From Cryptomeria japonica (lineage: Eukaryota > Streptophyta > Pinopsida > Cupressales > Cupressaceae), in the NCBI RefSeq assembly GCF_030272615.1, contig NC_081409.1, forward strand, positions 477,182,573 to 477,246,572: 64,000 bases of DNA, written 5' to 3'. Shown here one piece after another: positions 58,533-64,000 of this stretch (the stretch's first letter is position 1; every line of letters begins with the position of its first letter). The notes beneath the pieces were generated by a model. It was not told the DNA's origin, did not search any database, and was given only the letters and a program-made list of their open reading frames with translations. A program made the position numbers and the translations under genes.

Positions 58533-61500
58533 TGTAATGCCCCGCTAGGAAACCCCAAAGGGTTTAAGTTAAAAACACTCAAATAGAGTGTAAATATTTT
58601 TTTTTTATAATAATAGTTAAGAGTATTACTGATAAGTTACAACATTAAGATAATTTGGAGTTATCTGAAAACTTAGATAACACAGTGGAAGACTAAACGA
58701 ACCTAAGGAGTTTCCCAACGCGATTACGTAACCTAACACCTAACTCAACTCGCGACAATTGATCCAATTAAGCTGGATATCTTAATTGCATGTTAATACT
58801 TAAGACATGGATACATATTATGCTCGATAAACTTACAACATATAATTTTAGGAAGCATTCATTTATTTTGAATGGATAGGAGGCCAAGACGAGGTTATTA
58901 CTCGATGCACTTTAAAATATAATTAACTTAAGAGTCCACCCACTGATGTGCAATGTGACTAATATAACAAAGTTCATTCATTTGGGTTTTAAGATAACCA
59001 CCCACATTTGATATTTTTCTTAAATATTAAAAGTATGGTTAATAAGATGAGATACATTTATTAAGGATTAAACTATAATTAATAGAGTGTGGTCCCTTCA
59101 TTTGATTCCATGCATAGACAACTAATGAGTCGTAGTTCTTTTATGGAGGATAAAATGTGAGTAGCCATAGAATTCATTCATTGAAGTTTTAATAATGCTA
59201 ATAGAAGGAGCTCGATTCATTAAGGTGAAAATGTATTAGGAACACATGAGTTCATCCTTTAAATTAAGATATATTTAGCAAGATGATATTCATCATTACA
59301 GGATTAAAATATAAGTTCATAGTGACATTCTCCCTTTAGGATTAGAATATAACTGTCTTATTTGCATGTCACTCCTTTTAGTTAAATGAAGTTAATATGA
59401 AAAGATACTTTTTCTAAGATTAAGATATAAACAACTTTACAAATACTTCCCATTTTAGTTCATTTTTAGCAATCATAAGAGATTCTTTTATTAGGGTTAT
59501 AACTATGGTTATATAGTTGAGTTCACCCAATTATCAAGTTAATTTGGTAGGGATTATTTGTTAAGATTAAAATGTGAAATAACTGAACAAATTCATCCAA
59601 CATAGTGTAACATAATTAACATGGCGTTACTCATTTACTAAGATAAAAAGGTAAATACCTATATGATGTTCATCCTTTAGATTTCAATCTAGGAATTATA
59701 ACATTAATTCTAACTTTGTTTTCCATTCACATTCGTTCGATTTACCAACTTATATCAAGCTAAAACAATTAAGGCATCCTAATGAGATTCATTTCTCTAT
59801 TACTTCTTTATTTAACATAAACCAAATACTTTTCCATAATCATAATTTACAATGTTTTATGAACCTATTTACTACATTTATCAAGATGAATAATTTTTAT
59901 GCACTTAGATTTAAATTCATTAAATCTCCACCATACACTTATACAAGATACAACCATACATGATAACTTAAGGTATGAAATAAAGGAAGCTAAAACATCG
60001 CATAACACAGATATGATCTCGGAGTTCACCCCTAAGGGGCTACATCTCCGGGTCTGCTCAACTGCAAGACCCCTCTGGCATTTAGTATAGCTAGGAATTT
60101 ACATAATCACATGTCTTTTACATCTTTTCCACTTAGGCGAACACAACCAATATACAAATGACCACCTTGGCCCATAAATACAACTCTACAAGTCATCCAA
60201 CCAAGTTCACGTAAATGGAAGCATCACTCGTCCAGATATGTTACTTAATCCTTAGATAAACATCTTTGACATATTGGTCTAGATCTATACACTAGTACCC
60301 CTCTCTAGCAACACAACTATACCCTATTCAAAAGAAAATATACTTTGAAATGAAAGAAAATGCTCCCCATTGATTTATAAATTTCTTGCGTATATATATG
60401 AAGCATGTATACGTGAATCTCAATTTATATCTAACCGATTAAAATTAACGTCTGAGCACTAAGGGTTAATTCACTGATAGTATTCGTTACAAAGGGACCA
60501 AGAAGCCACATATAATTAATATTATATATTGATATAAGGATTACCTAAAATAACATTTATTAAACAGCCACATTTAACCATAGTTAATAATTAATAATTA
60601 ATAATTAATAATGCCATAAATATAAATCAAAGTGTAGCAAAAACATATATTACCATATGGGTTATTTAAATATCAATTAGCTTGATTTCAAATATTATTT
60701 AATACTCAAATTAAATAATATTAACTAAATAAAGATAAAAAGACTAAATTTAAATAATTAAAAACTCCATTAAAAATTATCATTTTCTTTTATTTCCTAA
60801 CATATCACTAATTTATTGGTTTTTTTTTTATTTATTTCATTTTTCTTTTAAAACAATAAATAAAAACTAATAATAAATAAAAAAAAAGAAACTTATTAAA
60901 TTGGGGTTACCCACGTGGACCCCCACGTGGGCCCCCTTGGTAGCCCACGCTACCATTGGTAGCGCTGCTACCAAATGGTAGCAGGCCGCTACCTCTGGTA
61001 GCGCTGCTACCATTTGGTAGCAGTTCACTACCAATGGTAGTGCTGCTACCAATTGGTAGCAGTGCTGCCCTGGGTAGCATGTTACCTTCCAGCAGCGTGG
61101 GGGGGGTTGAACTAAAATTTATTTTAAAAAAAAAACAAAAAAAAAACAATATCAGACCAAAACCAGACTGCCAAAATGTGCAGTCACAGATTTCCCAGTC
61201 AAGTAATATTCTAATAAAAAAAATATTTTTACTTATTAAAAAAAAGGATGAATAACTCACCAAAACACACAGTCTGAAATACATACTCAAAACATTTTCC
61301 AGCAAACCCCATTTTTTGAAAACAATCACAGTCACAGCCATTTCTCTTCCCTTTTTTTTCTGAATGTCAAGGGTTTCAAAATAATAGAAGAAAATTGTTG
61401 AATAACCCTCCCCATCAAGCAAATCTTTGGCACAAAGAAGCTCTCTTCTCACACAAGATCCAACAAAATTAATCTTTAACAATTTTCTACAATGAAACTT

Positions 61501-62936
61501 ACTCATGGGCAAACAATGGAAAATCAGAAAAACCAAAATTGCAAGAACAACATACAAGCCCCCTTTCTTTTTTTTTTTTTTGGTTTAAAAACAACTTAAA
61601 CAAAACGATAAAAGAGATTCCTACCTCAACAAGCTTTCCTGGAAGGATTTTGATGATGAGCCCCCAAATCTGTTGCTCTAAAACTCCATCTTTTTGTCCA
61701 AAATCCCCAACCTCTCTTCCCAAAAACCATTCTTCTTTTTTTTTCCCCAAAAGGATGACCAAAAGAAAGAACCCCCAAAAACATTTCAAAACTAGGTTAA
61801 ATGAGAAACCCTATTTTTGACCTAATTTTCAATTTCAAATTTAGGCATTTATTTTTTTTAAAACAAAAGAAAATGAAAAATGGAAATCATTCCTTTCCAT
61901 TATTCAATACTTCTTATTCGTTTTTTTTTTTCTTATTTAAAATTAAAAATTTTCCATTTCTTATTTAACTCTAATTTTAATCTCTCAATATCAATTTAGG
62001 CCTACATTTATATTTTGAATTGTTAACAAGGGTGAGGTATTTAAATTAATTTAAATTTCAAAAATCAATCCTTTATACTATATCAATTTTGCAAGTAAAA
62101 AGAATAATTTCCTTTTAAATAATAAAATCTACCCTTTCTATTCCAAAATGCGAAAATTATAAATTTATTTCTATTTCCCAAATGACTTTAAATCTTTCCT
62201 TTCTAAAAACGCATAACTAATTGAATTTCGTTATTATTAAAATTAACTATTAAACTAACTCGCTATAACATAATAAAGCGACCTTTTTAAATAAATGACT
62301 AATCTCATGAAGGAGATCTATTTATTCTAATTTTCTCAACCACAAATGCGTAAATGAGCACATTAATCCAAGTCAAATACCTTAAGCTTGCTACAATAAT
62401 AATTAAAGCAATCTCTTTAAATTAACGATTAATTGTATAAAAGAAAACTACCTATTTTAAATTTCTAAATTACAAATGCACACATCCACACATTAAATTG
62501 AATTGAATATTTGGGATAACAAACTCTACTTACCCCGCGCTAGGCACGCAAATCGAGGAAGTCCACCAAATCACACGACACGTAACCCAATGAAAAGAAA
62601 ACCACAAACGACGCTCACCTTGCAAATCCCAAAGGAGATGAACCTCACCCTAAGCGGTGTTGTACCTGCAATCTCCTGCACCCATGAATCACGCAAGCAT
62701 ACATATACATATACTTATTCAATGAGGGCGTTAGCTCGAGATTTATCACAAGAGTTAGGAAACAATTACATTTACACAAGAATCGATGCGAGAGCACAAT
62801 AATACGTATGCACAATTATTTATATTATCTAAACTACACATTGCATCATGGTTAACCTACCATTCAAGAATGCCACATAGGAAGTCAATCAAGGTCAAAC
62901 GGGTTTTACAAGTCTGACTAGGGTAGGGGCATTACA
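58533..62936. mobile_element. Giant solo-LTR-like element, copy 2 (4404 bp)
   Basis: Starts TGTAATGCCCC and ends GGGGCATTACA, exact 11-bp terminal inverted repeats, and is flanked by CATAA at 58528-58532 and 62937-62941. The flanking tandem unit is continuous across it. Related end to end with copy 1 at 20728-42473. No primer site, purine tract or motif-bearing ORF; the 216-codon minus frame at 61557-60907 is low-complexity and not shared. Best read as a solo LTR of a family with LTRs over 4 kb, but a non-LTR-derived element cannot be excluded. Confidence 0.85.
60895..61100. repeat. GGTAGC/GCTACC inverted-repeat island with two G-boxes in copy 2
   Basis: CCACGTGG occurs at 60911-60918 and 60923-60930. 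From 60939 to 61086 GGTAGC and GCTACC alternate about a dozen times, allowing many overlapping stems. GC-rich in a strongly AT-rich setting, about 2367 bp from the element start. Confidence 0.75.
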
Positions 62937-62941
62937 CATAA

Positions 62942-64000
62942 GGTCTAAGTGGTTAATAACCAATGTTGTCCTAAGTTGCAAAATATTGCATTTGTTGTCA
63001 AGCAACTTTTCAAAGTTGCTGGTAGGATGCTAACTACTTCTCCAATGGTCCTAACTATTCAAAAATTGGTTATGGACATTGGAAAAGGTTGATATATGCT
63101 TGGACAACTGTGGGAAAGATAGAGTTGAGAGTTTTGTAAAGTTTGGTGGAGAAAGTGAATAGAACAAGTCTGATTTTGCCATAACAGTGACATTTTTTCG
63201 TATAGTCCATACAGGGTGTGAGATCTACTAATGAATTTTTTGTTTCCTTAGAAAGAGCCCTGAAATACCTTTCCAATGCATTTGGTCTAACCTCTTCAAG
63301 TGAAGTTTAGTGGAATTTATAATCGTCTTACCCTCTGCAGGTCTGAAACCCTCCATTTTCAAGGGTTACAATGCAAATGGGACCCTAACTTGTAATCTAC
63401 TCATTGGGATCTTATGGCAATTGGTGGAATGAAAGTTAGGGGCATGTATTTTGAGATTCCAGAGGGGCAAGGTCAGAGGAGTTGGTTGGTAACCTTACCA
63501 CCAAGCTCTATTCTAAATTGTTTGAGGGTTTAGATTAGATTAGATGAGTTTCATTGAGCATACTATGAGTAATAATGAGATGATGAGTTGAACTGATGGA
63601 ATTGGAGTATTTGGACATAGAAGAAACCTCTTGAAGAGCTGGAACCTTCCTGTGACCCCATTCTCATTTATCTCTTTTGTAAAACCGGTCTAACTTGATC
63701 AATTAGGCCTGTGACACAAGTAGGTGTTGAAGAGTGCAGGAATAGGGTGGAACTCCAATCTTTTGGAATCTGATAGTAATTCCAAAAGGGTGTCTAAAAC
63801 CTAAATTTGTTTAGGGTTTTGTTTGGTATTATTTGGAGAAAAATCCAAAAAGACAGTAAAATAGGGCTACTAACTGGTAGGCCTATTTAAGCCTCAAAAG
63901 CCAATATTTGCCTTGTGCTCAAAGTATCATTGTGGGAGACCTTAGTAGGTCTTAGAAAGTGTGTAGAAGTGTTGTGCCATCCCTTGTTAGGAGTAAGAAT
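62942..64000. repeat. 1453-bp tandem repeat, unit 3, second part (runs past window)
   Basis: Resumes at AGGTCTAAGTGGTTAATAACC and matches units 1 and 2 to the window end, roughly 95 bp short of a full unit. The array may continue beyond. Confidence 0.9.

Noticed and set aside
60907-61557. 216-codon minus-strand frame in giant solo LTR copy 2
   Set aside because: Its C-terminal third translates the GGTAGC hairpin repeats and the rest is hydrophobic low-complexity; the matching region of copy 1 has no such frame.

Overview
The window looks like intergenic DNA from a large, repeat-rich seed-plant nuclear genome. It is AT-rich, has no recognisable host gene, rRNA or tRNA, and is filled with old LTR retrotransposons nested in one another. 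A gymnosperm such as a conifer would fit, but nothing here proves the species. Almost every coding region carries nonsense codons, many of the kind expected from C-to-T change (CAA/CAG/CGA to TAA/TAG/TGA), so the elements are mostly dead.

Layout. 1-3266: 5' part of a minus-strand Ty1/copia element (LTR, primer site, long hairpin-rich leader, intact gag) inserted in a plus-strand Ty3/gypsy remnant (3267-about 5865: zinc knuckle, protease, chromodomain, LTR-like DNA). 5866-13582: a copia remnant (RNase H and 3' LTR) whose LTR is split by a complete 6.2-kb copia element at 7122-13359 with target duplication ACTAA. 13583-20452: degraded DNA with a faint gypsy relic (17561-18480) and a possible LTR relic (18791-19450).

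20453-45684 is a three-level nest. A deleted copia element has its 5' LTR split by a 4.2-kb solo-LTR-like element (duplication GTTTC). That element is split in turn by a 17.5-kb Ty3/gypsy element of the Tat lineage (24734-42272, duplication CATAC). The Tat element carries gag, protease, G-patch, RT, two RNase H domains and integrase on the plus strand. On the minus strand, between pol and the 3' LTR, it carries a spliced-looking plant mobile domain (PMD) gene with its own TATA box. Clusters of a CGTACGA palindrome lie in its 5' leader and inside the intron of the antisense gene.

47755-54432 is a non-autonomous LTR element. ORF1 has a coiled coil and four CCHC knuckles; ORF2 is about 3.3 kb and unrecognised; no polymerase or integrase is present. 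From 55334 to the window end there is a 1453-bp tandem repeat (at least three units), interrupted at 58533-62936 by a second 4.4-kb solo-LTR-like element with exact 11-bp terminal inverted repeats and duplication CATAA.

The best candidates for something little described are: the antisense PMD gene and palindrome clusters of the Tat element; the two-ORF non-autonomous element; the giant solo LTRs with a same-position but sequence-variable GC hairpin island; and the 1453-bp macrosatellite.
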